Source of the DNA: JBEHWX01 sp048498995
GTDB lineage: Bacteria; Bacteroidota; Ignavibacteria; OLB7
Assembly (NCBI GenBank): GCA_048498995.1
Contig: JBEHWX010000009.1
Span: 1-64,000 of the forward strand
Reading direction: 5' to 3'
Length of the DNA stretch: 64,000 nucleotides
The notes beneath the pieces are model-generated. The model was not told the DNA's origin, did no database searches, and saw only the letters and a list, made by a program, of their open reading frames with translations. Shown piece after piece: positions 21,401 to 29,394 of this stretch. A program made the position numbers and the translations under genes. How positions within the stretch are numbered: the stretch's first letter is position 1; the number at the start of each line of letters is the position of its first letter.

Positions 21401-21600
21401 TGGAGCTTACCGAAAAGCTCCGCAACGGCGCGACGGTCGACTGGCAGCGGCGCGAGAGCGTGCGCGCCAGGCTCCGGAATCTCGTGCGGATCACGCTGCG
21501 GCGGTACAAGTATCCACCCGACCAGCAGGATGCGGCGATCAAGCTCGTGCTGGAGCAGGCCGAGCGGCTGTCCGACGTCTGGAGCGCCACAGTGAGCTGA
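18445..21600 (+). CDS. hsdR: type I restriction endonuclease subunit HsdR
   Basis: The product has 1051 residues. The N-terminal nuclease domain has a PD-(D/E)xK site (RPDLVAFI, then IAVIELKN, about 139-158). A superfamily 2 translocase follows, with Walker A in HTQGSGKSF (about 315-323), motif II as DEAH (about 423), and motif III-like FTGTP. Motif VI lies in MQAIARVNRVFRDKQGG. A helical C-terminal domain (about 800-1050) binds the methylase. All catalytic motifs are intact. It is last in the operon, 10 bp after the SIR2 gene. Confidence 0.97.
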   Translation: MIKEHDIEVLAITWFQDVGWEYRPGPEISPDGDAPEREDYRQVVLRGRLFDALERLNPDIPPEVLEAALAELIRHDHPSLLMNNRSFHEKLVGGVRVVVQRDGESRGDTARVIDFERPERNQFLIVSQFTVQGSPRIRRPDLVAFINGLPIAVIELKNLVHGADLWSAFNQLQTYKAEVPDLLAFNEALIISDGQHARVGSLTADRERFMPWRTIRDQDDKPLLRFELEKMVRGFFAPDLLLDYLRHFIVFEEGPSGLVKKIAGYHQFHAVREAVETVMKAAAHPVDEPNVTREPRATYGLHVKPGSRMGGIVWHTQGSGKSFTMACFVGKLTQRPEMENPTVVVVTDRADLDDQLYRTFQASRGLFKDAPARAESREDLRGLLAGRASGGIIFTTMQKFVPERDEERFPVLTDRTNIVVIADEAHRTQYGFRAVLDRNTGKYAYGFAKHLRDGLPFATFLGFTGTPVEKDDRDTRQVFGDYISIYDIQDAVLDGATVPIYYESRLAKLDINQGQIESLNEQVEEIFEDEEDVALREAEITKWATLEKLVGSGPRIRQVAADLVRHFEARIASVEGKGLIVAMSREIAARLYEAIIELRPEWHDPDPMKGAIKVVMSGSAADTELLRRHIYGDATRRALEKRFKYPGDPLKLVIVRDMWLTGFDVPCLHTMYVDKPMHDHNLMQAIARVNRVFRDKQGGLVVDYLGIAAELRRALQIYTESRGRGTPTVDVAEALAKLKELMEVAREMMHGFEYGDYRTNGALLLLPAANHVLEIEEGKKRWFDVVLKITKAFSLCGTVDEAADLREEIAFFQAVKAVIARASVPEQRLVQERKQAVLKQILDNAVVATGVEDIFRMKGLDHPDISILSDTFLDDIRHMRERHVAVELLQKLLNDQIRSRSRTNVVLEKKFSERLEEALNRYRNRAIESAEVIEELIQMAREFQEAAKRGDDLGLNESELAFYDALADNESAVRELGDETLKSIALELTEKLRNGATVDWQRRESVRARLRNLVRITLRRYKYPPDQQDAAIKLVLEQAERLSDVWSATVS

Positions 21601-21878
21601 GGCGCCGCAACCATGATGGCCGGATCGCATCTCGTCGCGCGTCTTCAGCGTGTGCGAATCGAGCTCGGAAATCGAACAGGGCTCGCATAACCTCACCGGC
21701 AGGGCGGCCATGAGGAGCCGCCCACAACCATCGTAATGTGGTGGCGCGCTCCACCGCGGCATCGATCGACGCGTCGGTAGGCGCACGCCTTCAGCGTGCG
21801 CGCTTCAGAGACCGGCCACGAACCGCGTGATCGAACAGGACCGATCGTGGCCGCGACGGCTGGGCGGCCACGGGGGGC
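21601..21878. other. intergenic region with REP remnants
   Basis: No gene is seen. It holds a decayed REP loop (21637-21656, CGCGTCTTCAGCGTGTGCG without the GTAG head) and a complete REP element at 21776-21801, then the left end of the IS4-family element. Confidence 0.6.
21776..21801 (+). repeat. REP-like hairpin, type A
   Basis: GGTAG head and stem GCGCACG/CGTGCGC with loop CCTTCAG, a one-base loop variant of the family. It is 78 bp from the IS4-family left end. Confidence 0.85.
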
Positions 21879-21890
21879 ATTGGTGTCAAC

Positions 21891-23486
21891 TTAAGTGGGT
21901 CTCCAGATCATCTGATGGATCTGGTCTCGCTGTCGTTCTCGCTTGCGGGTGGCCTTGACCAGCCCCAATAGCTTGGCGTGGCTGCTCAGATAGCCAATCA
22001 ACTCTGTGCTCGGATCTCGCTGCAAAGCTCGGCTGTAGTGATACAGACTTCGGAAGACCATCTCCACCGAGATCCGCTCCAATGGTTGGCTGAGAGCTTC
22101 GGCAAGCTCGGAGCAGACCTGGATCAGCACCGCGTAGATCATCCAGGTGGCGTAGACCTGGATGGCCACCCCGTTGCTGCGACCCGCCCACAGGTACGAC
22201 AGGCCCAACAGGCGCTTGACCACCAGGAACGCCTCTTCGATGCGCCACCGTGATCGATACAGCATCACCGCCTGTTCGGCCGGCAAGCGCTCGGCATCCA
22301 GCTCATTGGTGAGATACTGATACCAGGTCTTCCCCCACAGCACTGAGATCATCCTGAGATGGTGACGACAGGGATGACTGCGATACAGGCCCACCTCGAT
22401 AATCTCATCACGATAGCGTGGCGCCTCGGCCAGCAGTCGCACCGATCGATACGCTCCGTGGGCGCGCATACGCGTCAGGAAGTACTTGTTCTGATCGGTG
22501 AACTGATCGAACAACCCGAAGCTGTAGAACCCGGCATCCAGGATCATCAAGCCCTGTTCAGGGAGCTTCTGGAGCAGTTGCTCGGCCAAGAGCTTATCGT
22601 TGCTGCTGGAGTTCTGTTCGTAGAAGATCGCCATCGGGATGTGGCTGTCGGCCTCCACGATCGCCATCATCCTGCCACCAAGTGCTATCGTATCGGCCGA
22701 TGTATCGGCAGATGTATCGGCCGATACATCGGCTGCGTTGAGCGCTACTTTGGTTGACTTGGCACTCGTGGTTGACTTGGTACCCGTGGTTGACTTGGTA
22801 CCCGTGGTTGACTTGGTACCCGTGGTTGACTTGGTAGCGGTACGCAAGGCTGTGGTGGTCTTCCGCGGTTGCTCCAGGGTAGATCCATCGGCGATCCAGA
22901 TGGCGGCATAGTGCGCGCGCAGGGCCTGGACGATCTTCTGGATACCGCTGGAGGTATCGCTCACGGCTGGAACACTCCCCGGCTGAGCAGCCGATGACTG
23001 AGCAGCCGATGACTGAGCAGCCGATGACTGAGCAGCCGATGACTGAGCAGCCGGAGCCTGTTGAAGCTTGCTGCGATGTCGCTCCTGGACGCGAAGGATG
23101 ACCTGATCCAGCAGTGCGGCAAACAATGTGGCCGGCAAAACCTGGAATCGCTTCGAGAGTGCCTCGACGGAAATCGAGCGAGCTTCGACCCAGAGCAAGC
23201 CTTCCTGCTGGAGCACACGGAGGACCTCGCGCAGTGAAGGGATCTGTCGAAACACCAAACTCAGCACAATGGCGCACATGACCGGCAGGTTCAACACGCG
23301 ATCGCGCAAGCCCAGCCGACCGGTGGCCGCGCGGGCCTGGGCGAAGGTTGCCGGGGAGAGTACCTGGATCAACTCGTTCTGGAAGTACTCCAGTTCCGGC
23401 GCCGGCATCTGCGTGCGCCGACGCAGATCCGGGTTATGACGGCGAGCATCCCGTCGGGTGGGATCTTGACGACGACCGTTGGGCAT
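21891..23486 (-). CDS. IS4-family DDE transposase with three in-frame tandem-repeat inserts
   Basis: The product has 531 residues. Catalytic Asp residues are in IADGSTL (about 196) and LDAGFYSFG (about 316), and the IS4 Y-x2-R-x3-E-x6-K signature is YRSRWRIEEAFLVVK. Between the first helical domain and the catalytic core are three low-complexity stretches. These are SSAAQ x4 (15-bp DNA unit), KSTTGT x3 with flanking variants (18-bp unit), and SADT x3 (12-bp unit). All keep the frame, so the enzyme may still work, with flexible loops inserted. Transposases of this family normally lack such loops. The stop codon overlaps the left inverted repeat region. Confidence 0.92.
   Translation of the reverse strand: MPNGRRQDPTRRDARRHNPDLRRRTQMPAPELEYFQNELIQVLSPATFAQARAATGRLGLRDRVLNLPVMCAIVLSLVFRQIPSLREVLRVLQQEGLLWVEARSISVEALSKRFQVLPATLFAALLDQVILRVQERHRSKLQQAPAAQSSAAQSSAAQSSAAQSSAAQPGSVPAVSDTSSGIQKIVQALRAHYAAIWIADGSTLEQPRKTTTALRTATKSTTGTKSTTGTKSTTGTKSTTSAKSTKVALNAADVSADTSADTSADTIALGGRMMAIVEADSHIPMAIFYEQNSSSNDKLLAEQLLQKLPEQGLMILDAGFYSFGLFDQFTDQNKYFLTRMRAHGAYRSVRLLAEAPRYRDEIIEVGLYRSHPCRHHLRMISVLWGKTWYQYLTNELDAERLPAEQAVMLYRSRWRIEEAFLVVKRLLGLSYLWAGRSNGVAIQVYATWMIYAVLIQVCSELAEALSQPLERISVEMVFRSLYHYSRALQRDPSTELIGYLSSHAKLLGLVKATRKRERQRDQIHQMIWRPT
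22690..22725. repeat. 12-bp minisatellite inside transposase
   Basis: Three 12-bp units, GTATCGGCCGAT with one variant (GTATCGGCAGAT), encode SADT repeats on the minus strand. Confidence 0.9.
22753..22842. repeat. 18-bp minisatellite inside transposase
   Basis: Five 18-bp units. Three central copies are identical (GTTGACTTGGTACCCGTG), and the first and last are divergent. They encode KSTTGT repeats on the minus strand. Confidence 0.93.
22983..23057. repeat. 15-bp minisatellite inside transposase
   Basis: Four perfect copies of CTGAGCAGCCGATGA and one divergent copy, encoding SSAAQ repeats on the minus strand. Confidence 0.93.
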
Positions 23487-23688
23487 AGGGCCTCCTACGA
23501 GCTGGTCGAATCAGTGCTCTGTCTGTCTCAACAGCCTGACAGAGAATCCTGCTTCCTAGCCAAACATCCCACACTTGATCCTGGAATCATAGCTTAAGTT
23601 GACACCAATGCACGGAGCGCCGCCCCTACCCTGGTGTTGCGATCCATGGCGGCATCGGCGGGCGCATCGCTTCGACGTGCGCCGGAAC

Positions 23689-24936
23689 TCACCCCCGCGC
23701 GTTCAGCTTCATCTTGTTGGCGCGGACGTGCACCGCGTCCACGCTCCGGCCCAGGCGCCCGGCGATCTCCTCATAGCTCTTGCCGGCGCGGCGAAGCTTC
23801 GCCAGCAGCTCGAGCTCCTTCGCGGTCCAGCGGCGCGGCGCCTCGGCGGCAAGGCCGAGCTTCGCGGCCCGGAGACTCACCGCCGGACCGGTGCGGCCGA
23901 AGCGCGCGGCGAGCTTCGAGGCCGGCATCGTCCCGAACAGCTTCCTGAGCTTTGCGTCCTCCTCCGGCGTCCAGGAGCGGGCCGCCTCCTCGCCGAGACC
24001 GAGCTGGTGAATGCGCGCCCGGATGGCGCCGATCGTCCGGTCGAAGTGCCTCGGAAGCTCGCGGTACGGCGTGGTCGGCTGGAGCTTCCGGAGCAGCCGA
24101 TCCTCCCGGGGCGTCCACTCACGCACCGTGCGCCGGAGGCCGAGCTTCGTCGCCCGTTGCTTCACATCCACTTTGAATCTCCCCAACGCCATGGCGATCG
24201 GCGCCCAGTCGTGCCCGTGCCGGGCATGGAGCTTCCGGAGTCTGGCGTCATCCTCCGGCGTCCAGGGTGGGGAGACCCGCCAGCGGAGGCCGAGCAGATT
24301 GGCGCGCCGCATCACCGCGTCGGCCGTGCGGTCGATGCGATCGCCGATCTGGCCGACGGTTTCGATGCCGTAGTACTTCAGCAGAATCTTCTCCTCCATC
24401 GCCGTCCATTCCCGCTGCTCCTTGACCCTCAATCCGCGACGGCGCAGATGGCCGGCCACGCTGCCGGTCGTGCGCCCCATCTCCCGCGCGATCTTCTCGA
24501 TCGTGCCGGGACGCGCCCCGAGCTTCTTGAAGAGCGCCACCGCGCGCCGCGTCTCGGCGCCGCTCCAGATGTCGGTCTCGAAGCCCTGGAGACCGAACAT
24601 CCTGGCGCGGGCGCGAATGGCGACGATCGACCGGCCGAGGAGCGCCGCGGTGTAGGCGGCGCCATGCGTGGTGTAGTACTTCTCCAGGATGTCGTTCTGC
24701 TTGTCGGTCCACCGCTCGCGGTGGTAGGATCGCTTCACCGGCGGCGGCTCCGGCAGACGCCACCATCGGGCCGGCCACTTCCCCGACGCGCGCGAGGCGG
24801 TGATGCGCCGCTCCTGCGCGGCCGCCCTGGCCGCCCGCGCGGAGACAGGAAGCGTGCCCGACGCTGCCGATGTGGGTTTCGGGGCGGCGCCCGGGCGTCT
24901 GGTGCCGGAGCGCCTGGAGGAGGTAGAGCTGCTCAT
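23689..24936 (-). CDS. protein with seven tandem Myb/SANT-like helix-turn-helix repeats
   Basis: About 415 residues from the ATG at 24936; the open frame extends upstream but runs antisense to the AhpD-like gene. A basic, Ser/Arg/Ala-rich N-terminus (1-65) precedes seven repeats of about 48 residues. Each has the pattern W-T/S-x2-E/D ... L-x-K ... I-A-x2-L/M-G-R-T/S ... V-x2-R-A-x2-L-G-L. The pattern matches Myb/SANT-type HTH units (also seen singly in GcrA-like and phage proteins), so DNA binding is likely. Seven repeats in one bacterial protein is unusual. No partner gene is evident. Confidence 0.82.
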   Translation of the reverse strand: MSSSTSSRRSGTRRPGAAPKPTSAASGTLPVSARAARAAAQERRITASRASGKWPARWWRLPEPPPVKRSYHRERWTDKQNDILEKYYTTHGAAYTAALLGRSIVAIRARARMFGLQGFETDIWSGAETRRAVALFKKLGARPGTIEKIAREMGRTTGSVAGHLRRRGLRVKEQREWTAMEEKILLKYYGIETVGQIGDRIDRTADAVMRRANLLGLRWRVSPPWTPEDDARLRKLHARHGHDWAPIAMALGRFKVDVKQRATKLGLRRTVREWTPREDRLLRKLQPTTPYRELPRHFDRTIGAIRARIHQLGLGEEAARSWTPEEDAKLRKLFGTMPASKLAARFGRTGPAVSLRAAKLGLAAEAPRRWTAKELELLAKLRRAGKSYEEIAGRLGRSVDAVHVRANKMKLNARG

Positions 24937-25107
24937 CGTCTGGATCCGATTGTATACCGGCCGCAATGATGCATCATCGGATGATGATCCGCAACTCCGG
25001 GAGCACCGGAAGCGGGTCACTGGCCGGATCGTGATGTTCGATATCTTTGCCCCCGATCCGATTCCTCTCACTTCACCGGGCGCCCTCCGCCCGCATTGGA
25101 GATACCG

Positions 25108-25599
25108 ATGTCGCTTCGAATCGATTACGTCAAGGCCGCTCCGGCCGCCATCCACGCCATGCGGACGATGGAGAAGTTCCTCCGCGAGAGCGGCCTGGAG
25201 AAGCCGCTGCAGGAGCTGGTGAAGGTCCGCGCCTCCCAGATCAACGGCTGCGCCTACTGCATCGACATGCACACCAAGGACGCCCGCCACGCCGGCGAGA
25301 CCGAGCAGCGGCTCTACGCGCTTTCCGCCTGGCGCGAAACGCCGTTCTTTACCCCGCGCGAGCGCGCCGCCCTGGAGTGGACCGAGACCGTGACCCTGAT
25401 CGCGCACGAGGATGTGGACGACGATCTGTTCGATGAGGTCCGCGAGCACTTCAGCGAGGAGGAGCTGGTGGCGCTCACCTTCGCCATCACGCAGATCAAC
25501 GCCTGGAACCGGATCGCGATCAGCTTCCGCCAGGAGCCCGGGACCTATCAGGTCGTATCGCGACAGAACGAGATGCCGGCTCCGGCCGAGCCGGTCTGA
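25108..25599 (+). CDS. carboxymuconolactone decarboxylase/AhpD-family protein
   Basis: About 163 residues. The AhpD-type redox site is C48-A-Y-C51 followed by H55 (NGCAYCIDMH), the C-x2-C-x3-H pattern of alkylhydroperoxidase-like members. It is probably a small peroxidase or disulfide reductase. The ATG at 25108 was chosen over an upstream TTG because GGAG lies seven bases before it. It begins a same-strand run of small genes; the HIT gene follows 17 bp later. Confidence 0.92.
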   Translation: MSLRIDYVKAAPAAIHAMRTMEKFLRESGLEKPLQELVKVRASQINGCAYCIDMHTKDARHAGETEQRLYALSAWRETPFFTPRERAALEWTETVTLIAHEDVDDDLFDEVREHFSEEELVALTFAITQINAWNRIAISFRQEPGTYQVVSRQNEMPAPAEPV

Positions 25600-25616
25600 G
25601 CGGAGGCGCGCCGATC

Positions 25617-26099
25617 ATGTCCACATCCATTCATCGTCGCGTTGAGGCGGCCCGCGCCGGGACCAATCCCAACGTCGTCTGCCGCGTTCCCTCCGGCTGG
25701 GTCGTGATGGGAGACTCGCAGCTTCTGGCCGGCTACTGTCTCCTCCTCCCCGATCCGGTCGTGACCGATCTGAACGCGCTCGTCGGGGAGGCGCGCCTGA
25801 CGTTCCTCGCCGACATGGCGACCCTCGGCGACGCGATCCTGGAGGTGACCGGCGCCGCGCGGATCAACTACGAGATCCTCGGCAATCTCGATCCGGCGCT
25901 CCACGCGCACGCGTTCCCGCGCTACGCCACGGAGCCGGAATCGCACAGGACACTCCCGCCCCTCTTCTACGACCAGGGCGCGCGCGACGCGGTCCCGTTC
26001 GATCCCGAGCTGCACCGTCCGCTGATGGAGCGGATCGCCGAGGCGGTGCGTCGTCGCCTGGGGAGCGCGGCCGATGGAGCAACCGACGCCCGCGCCTGA
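25617..26099 (+). CDS. HIT-superfamily protein
   Basis: The product (160 residues) has a histidine-triad-like fold: INYEILGNLDP then LHAHAFPRY (H96-x-H98, third position Phe rather than His). HIT enzymes hydrolyse or transfer nucleotidyl groups. The conserved first two histidines suggest activity, but the altered third position leaves the exact subfamily open. It lies 17 bp after the AhpD-like gene and is probably co-transcribed. Confidence 0.85.
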   Translation: MSTSIHRRVEAARAGTNPNVVCRVPSGWVVMGDSQLLAGYCLLLPDPVVTDLNALVGEARLTFLADMATLGDAILEVTGAARINYEILGNLDPALHAHAFPRYATEPESHRTLPPLFYDQGARDAVPFDPELHRPLMERIAEAVRRRLGSAADGATDARA

Positions 26100-26165
26100 G
26101 CGCCGCTCGAGTCCGGTCGATGGAATGCACGGAATCCTCACTCTCATTTCTTCGGGGGCGTTGCC

Positions 26166-26639
26166 ATGAACTTCGAGCGATCCATCGTGATCCGGTCGAC
26201 GCCGGAGCGGCTCTTCCGGCTGACGCAGGATTACGGGCGGCGGCTGGCATGGGACCCGTTTCTCAAGCGGGCCGATCTGCTGGCCGGCGCCACGGAGGCG
26301 GCCGTCGGCGTGCGGGCCAACTGCGTGGCGCGCAGCGGGCTGGCGATGGAGACCGAGTATGTCTCCTTCACCCCTCCGCGCGTGGCCGCGGTGAAGATGA
26401 CGCGAGGTCCGTGGTTCCTTGCCGGCTTCGCCGGATCGTGGCGCTTCAAGGAGGAAGGCGCGGAGGCGACGCGCGTCTTCTTCCGCTACAACGTGAAGGG
26501 GCGTCCGGGCTGGCTGGCGCCGCTCCTGACGCCGGTGCTCGGCCTGGTCTTCGCGCGCGACACCGCGCGGCGTCTGGCGGCGCTCAAGGACGCGGTGGAG
26601 CGGCGGGGCCTCGACATGGGAGATGATCTCCCGGGATGA
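26166..26639 (+). CDS. SRPBCC-family (START/polyketide cyclase fold) protein
   Basis: This 157-residue protein begins FERSIVIRSTPERLFRLTQDY, the usual first strand and helix of the SRPBCC ligand-binding fold. It ends with a long C-terminal helix (FARDTARRLAALKDAVE). It is likely to bind a small hydrophobic ligand; no catalytic motif is identifiable. Its stop overlaps the ATG of the next frame (ATGA), suggesting translational coupling to the methyltransferase-like gene. Confidence 0.85.
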   Translation: MNFERSIVIRSTPERLFRLTQDYGRRLAWDPFLKRADLLAGATEAAVGVRANCVARSGLAMETEYVSFTPPRVAAVKMTRGPWFLAGFAGSWRFKEEGAEATRVFFRYNVKGRPGWLAPLLTPVLGLVFARDTARRLAALKDAVERRGLDMGDDLPG

Positions 26640-27730
26640 TCTCCGCGCCGGCCGAGCCCAACGGAGCGATGCACGAGAACCAGGGATTTGCATCGATGAG
26701 CAACCCGACAGCAGCTTCAGCGCGACGCGAGCCGCGCGAACATCGGGAGGAGTCCAATCCCCCGCACGACCGCGACGCCGATCCGATGCATCGTGGGCCG
26801 GCGATGCTCTCGATCTCCCGCACGGCCGGCGTCTACTTCGCGCTTCAGGCCGTCGCGATCATCGGATGGTGGGGAATGCTCGTGGTCCGTCCGGAGCTTC
26901 GCCTCCACTTCCGTTTCGATCCCGCCAGCGAGCTCTCCCTTCTGGCATTCCTGCTTCCCGATCTGGTGCTGCTCACGCTCGGTTCCATCGCCGCGAGCAT
27001 TGCCGCGATCCGCGGGAGCCGATGGACGGTGCCGATTCTCTGGACGGTCGCCGGAAGCGTCAGCTATGCGACGCTCTACTGCCTGGCCGGTTCGCTGATC
27101 TCCGATCGCGGGTGGTGGAGCATCATCCTGATGGCTCCCTCCATGCTCGTCTCGACGGTGCTGGCGATCGCGCTCACGCCCTCGTCGCGACGATTGATGC
27201 GACAGGCCCGTCCCGCCTCGCGCGGCTGGAACATCGCCAAGACCGTGACACACATGGCGCTCTTCACGGTGGTGTTTCTGTTCCTTGCGTCGCGGCTGTT
27301 CGTCGAGCTCGAGCGGCGCGCCGGCCTGCCGCGGATCGACATTCCCCATCAACGGCCCGTCGGCATCCTCCTCTTTCTGATCATGACGGTTCTTGCGCTC
27401 TGGTGCGGCGTGACGATGGCGCGTCTCGGCGAAGGAACTCTGCTGCCGGTGGATGGGCCTCGGCGGCTGGTGGTGCGCGGTCCGTATGCCCATGTCAGAA
27501 ATCCGATGGCGATCACCGGGATCGGCCAGGCGATGGCGGTGGTGATCTACACCGGATCGTGGCTGATGCTGGTCTACGTGCTGCTCGGCGTGCTGATATG
27601 GCAGTTCGTGGCGCGCCCTCTGGAGGAGGAAGATCTCGCGCGGCATTTCGGCCGGGCCTACGAGCAGTATCGGGATCGGGTGAAATGCTGGCTTCCGCGA
27701 CGCGGCGCATATCGGCCCGATGTCGCATGA
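26636..27730 (+). CDS. membrane protein with isoprenylcysteine-carboxyl-methyltransferase-like C-terminus
   Basis: Up to 364 residues. The start is uncertain: the ATG at 26636 overlaps the previous stop, but later ATGs at 26669, 26696 or 26786 are possible because the first 50 residues look unstructured. About seven transmembrane segments follow. The C-terminal region has GPYAHVRNPMAITG and RPLEEEDLARHFGRAYEQYR, the SAM-binding pattern of the ICMT/phospholipid methyltransferase family. The N-terminal half is not recognised and may be a separate membrane domain. Confidence 0.8.
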   Translation: MISAPAEPNGAMHENQGFASMSNPTAASARREPREHREESNPPHDRDADPMHRGPAMLSISRTAGVYFALQAVAIIGWWGMLVVRPELRLHFRFDPASELSLLAFLLPDLVLLTLGSIAASIAAIRGSRWTVPILWTVAGSVSYATLYCLAGSLISDRGWWSIILMAPSMLVSTVLAIALTPSSRRLMRQARPASRGWNIAKTVTHMALFTVVFLFLASRLFVELERRAGLPRIDIPHQRPVGILLFLIMTVLALWCGVTMARLGEGTLLPVDGPRRLVVRGPYAHVRNPMAITGIGQAMAVVIYTGSWLMLVYVLLGVLIWQFVARPLEEEDLARHFGRAYEQYRDRVKCWLPRRGAYRPDVA

Positions 27731-27758
27731 GCTTTCAACGTTGCGGCGGACATCACGC

Positions 27759-28712
27759 ATGAAGATTATCATTCCAGGCGGCACCGGACAGGTCGGGACG
27801 CTCCTTGCCCGACGCTTTCACGACAACGGCGACGAGGTGGTGACGCTCGGCCGGCATCAGGCAAGCGCTCCCTGGCGCACGATGCTCTGGGACGGCCGGA
27901 CGCTCGGTCCCTGGGCCGAGGAGATCGACGGCGCGGACGTCGTGATCAACCTCGCCGGGCGGAGCGTCAACTGTCGCTACACGCCGGAGAACCGCGCCGA
28001 GATCATGGATTCCCGCGTCGACTCGACCCGCGTCGTCGGGGAGGCGATCGCGCGCGCCGCCAGGCCGCCCCGTACCTGGCTTCAGGCGAGCACCGCCACC
28101 ATCTACGCCCACCGCTTCGACGCGCCGAACGACGAGGAGAGCGGCATCATCGGCGGCAACGAGCCGGATGCTCCCGACACCTGGCGCTTCAGCATCGACG
28201 TGGCCCGCGCCTGGGAGCGTGCTCTGCACGAAGCGGACACGCCCGGCACCCGGAAGGTGGAGCTGCGCGCGGCGATGGTGATGAGCCCGGACGCCGACGG
28301 CGTCTTCGACACGCTCGTCGGCCTGGTGCGCCGCGGTCTCGGCGGACGCGCCGGCAGCGGTCGTCAGTACATTTCCTGGGTGCATTACGTGGACTTCCTC
28401 AACGCGATCGACTGGCTGGTGACGCACGAGGAGGTGACCGGCCCGGTGAACATCGCCTCCCCCGCCCCGCTGCCGAACGCCGCGTTCATGGCGGCGCTCA
28501 GGCGTGCCTGCGGCGTGTCGATCGGCCTTCCGGCCGCCGAGTGGATGCTGGAGATCGGCGCCCGCGTGATGGGAACCGAGACGGAGCTGCTGCTGAAGAG
28601 CCGCCGCGTGATTCCCGGCCGCCTGCTGAAGATGGGCTTCACCTTCCTCCATCCCGACTGGGAGGAAGCCTCCCGTGATCTGGTGCGGGAGTGGCGCGCG
28701 CTCCGCGCCTGA
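27759..28712 (+). CDS. TIGR01777-family (YfcH-like) NAD-dependent epimerase/dehydratase
   Basis: About 317 residues starting MKIIIPGGTGQVGTLL, an extended-SDR nucleotide-binding glycine motif at the very N-terminus; this fixes the start at 27759 rather than further upstream. The segment VVINLAGRSVNCRY and the C-terminal DUF1731-like region (LLKSRRVIPGRLLKMGFTF) match TIGR01777 proteins. The physiological substrate of the family is unknown. Confidence 0.92.
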   Translation: MKIIIPGGTGQVGTLLARRFHDNGDEVVTLGRHQASAPWRTMLWDGRTLGPWAEEIDGADVVINLAGRSVNCRYTPENRAEIMDSRVDSTRVVGEAIARAARPPRTWLQASTATIYAHRFDAPNDEESGIIGGNEPDAPDTWRFSIDVARAWERALHEADTPGTRKVELRAAMVMSPDADGVFDTLVGLVRRGLGGRAGSGRQYISWVHYVDFLNAIDWLVTHEEVTGPVNIASPAPLPNAAFMAALRRACGVSIGLPAAEWMLEIGARVMGTETELLLKSRRVIPGRLLKMGFTFLHPDWEEASRDLVREWRALRA

Positions 28713-28810
28713 GGTAGCCCCGATTCCACGAGCATCATTCCCACGTTCACGATGCACTCCCGCGGCGCGCGCCGATGCGTGCCGCGCGCATCAACGACAC
28801 ATTCCGACGC

Positions 28811-29308
28811 ATGACCATCATCCCCGCCGGGCGGCATCATGTCCCGCACGTCTTCGAGATCCTTTCCGCCTGCGCCCGCGATCTGCGCGAGCGGGGCATC
28901 CATCAGTGGGACGAGCACTACCCGACCGTCGAGATCGTGGAGGCGGACTTCGCGGCCGGGAGGATGCATGTCGTGGTCGAGGAGGATCGCGTGATCGGAT
29001 CGATCAGCCTCTGCGAAACGCAGGATGCCGAGTATGCGCGGGTGGCCTGGACGCACGAGGAGCCGGCGCTGGTGATCCATCGCCTCTGCGTCCTGCCGGA
29101 GATGCAGGGACGCGGCATCGCCTCGCGACTGCTGGAGCACGCCGAGAAGCTCGCCGTGGAGCGGGGCTACCTCAGCATCCGACTCGATACCTACACCGGC
29201 AATCCGACCTCCGTGGCGCTCTACCTGAAACGGGGATATACCATCGCCGGGCAGATCTCGTTCCCGCGTCGCGAGCTTCCGTTTCACTGCATGGAAAAGA
29301 AGATGTGA
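28811..29308 (+). CDS. GNAT-family N-acetyltransferase
   Basis: About 165 residues. The acetyl-CoA binding motif A is in LCVLPEMQGRGIASRLLEHAE (Q-x2-G-x-A/G), followed by the C-terminal NPTSVALYLKRGYTIAG typical of GNATs. The acceptor is unknown. An upstream ATG at 28775 is possible, but the fold begins after 28811. Confidence 0.93.
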   Translation: MTIIPAGRHHVPHVFEILSACARDLRERGIHQWDEHYPTVEIVEADFAAGRMHVVVEEDRVIGSISLCETQDAEYARVAWTHEEPALVIHRLCVLPEMQGRGIASRLLEHAEKLAVERGYLSIRLDTYTGNPTSVALYLKRGYTIAGQISFPRRELPFHCMEKKM

Positions 29309-29394
29309 CCGGCGCGGCGGGATCGCCCCGCACATCCATCCTCGCGCGCGCTCCGTATCCGATGGACTGATCGACTCTCCACATTCACCGATCG

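Larger units (their letters stand above)
21879..23609 (-). mobile_element. IS4-family insertion sequence with internal minisatellites
   Basis: The element is about 1731 bp, bounded by perfect inverted repeats ATTGGTGTCAACTTAAG at 21879-21895 and its complement at 23593-23609 (the match extends by two more bases outward on each side). It carries one transposase gene on the minus strand. The flanks CACGGGGGGC (21869-21878) and CACGGAGCGC (23611-23620) match at 8 of 10 positions. They could be a degenerate target duplication, offset by one base, or chance. The element sits in intergenic DNA and disrupts no gene. Confidence 0.88.

Noticed and set aside
22594..23277. Alternative frames through the IS4 minisatellites
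   Set aside because: They stay open only because the repeat units are multiples of three; the transposase frame has all the catalytic motifs.
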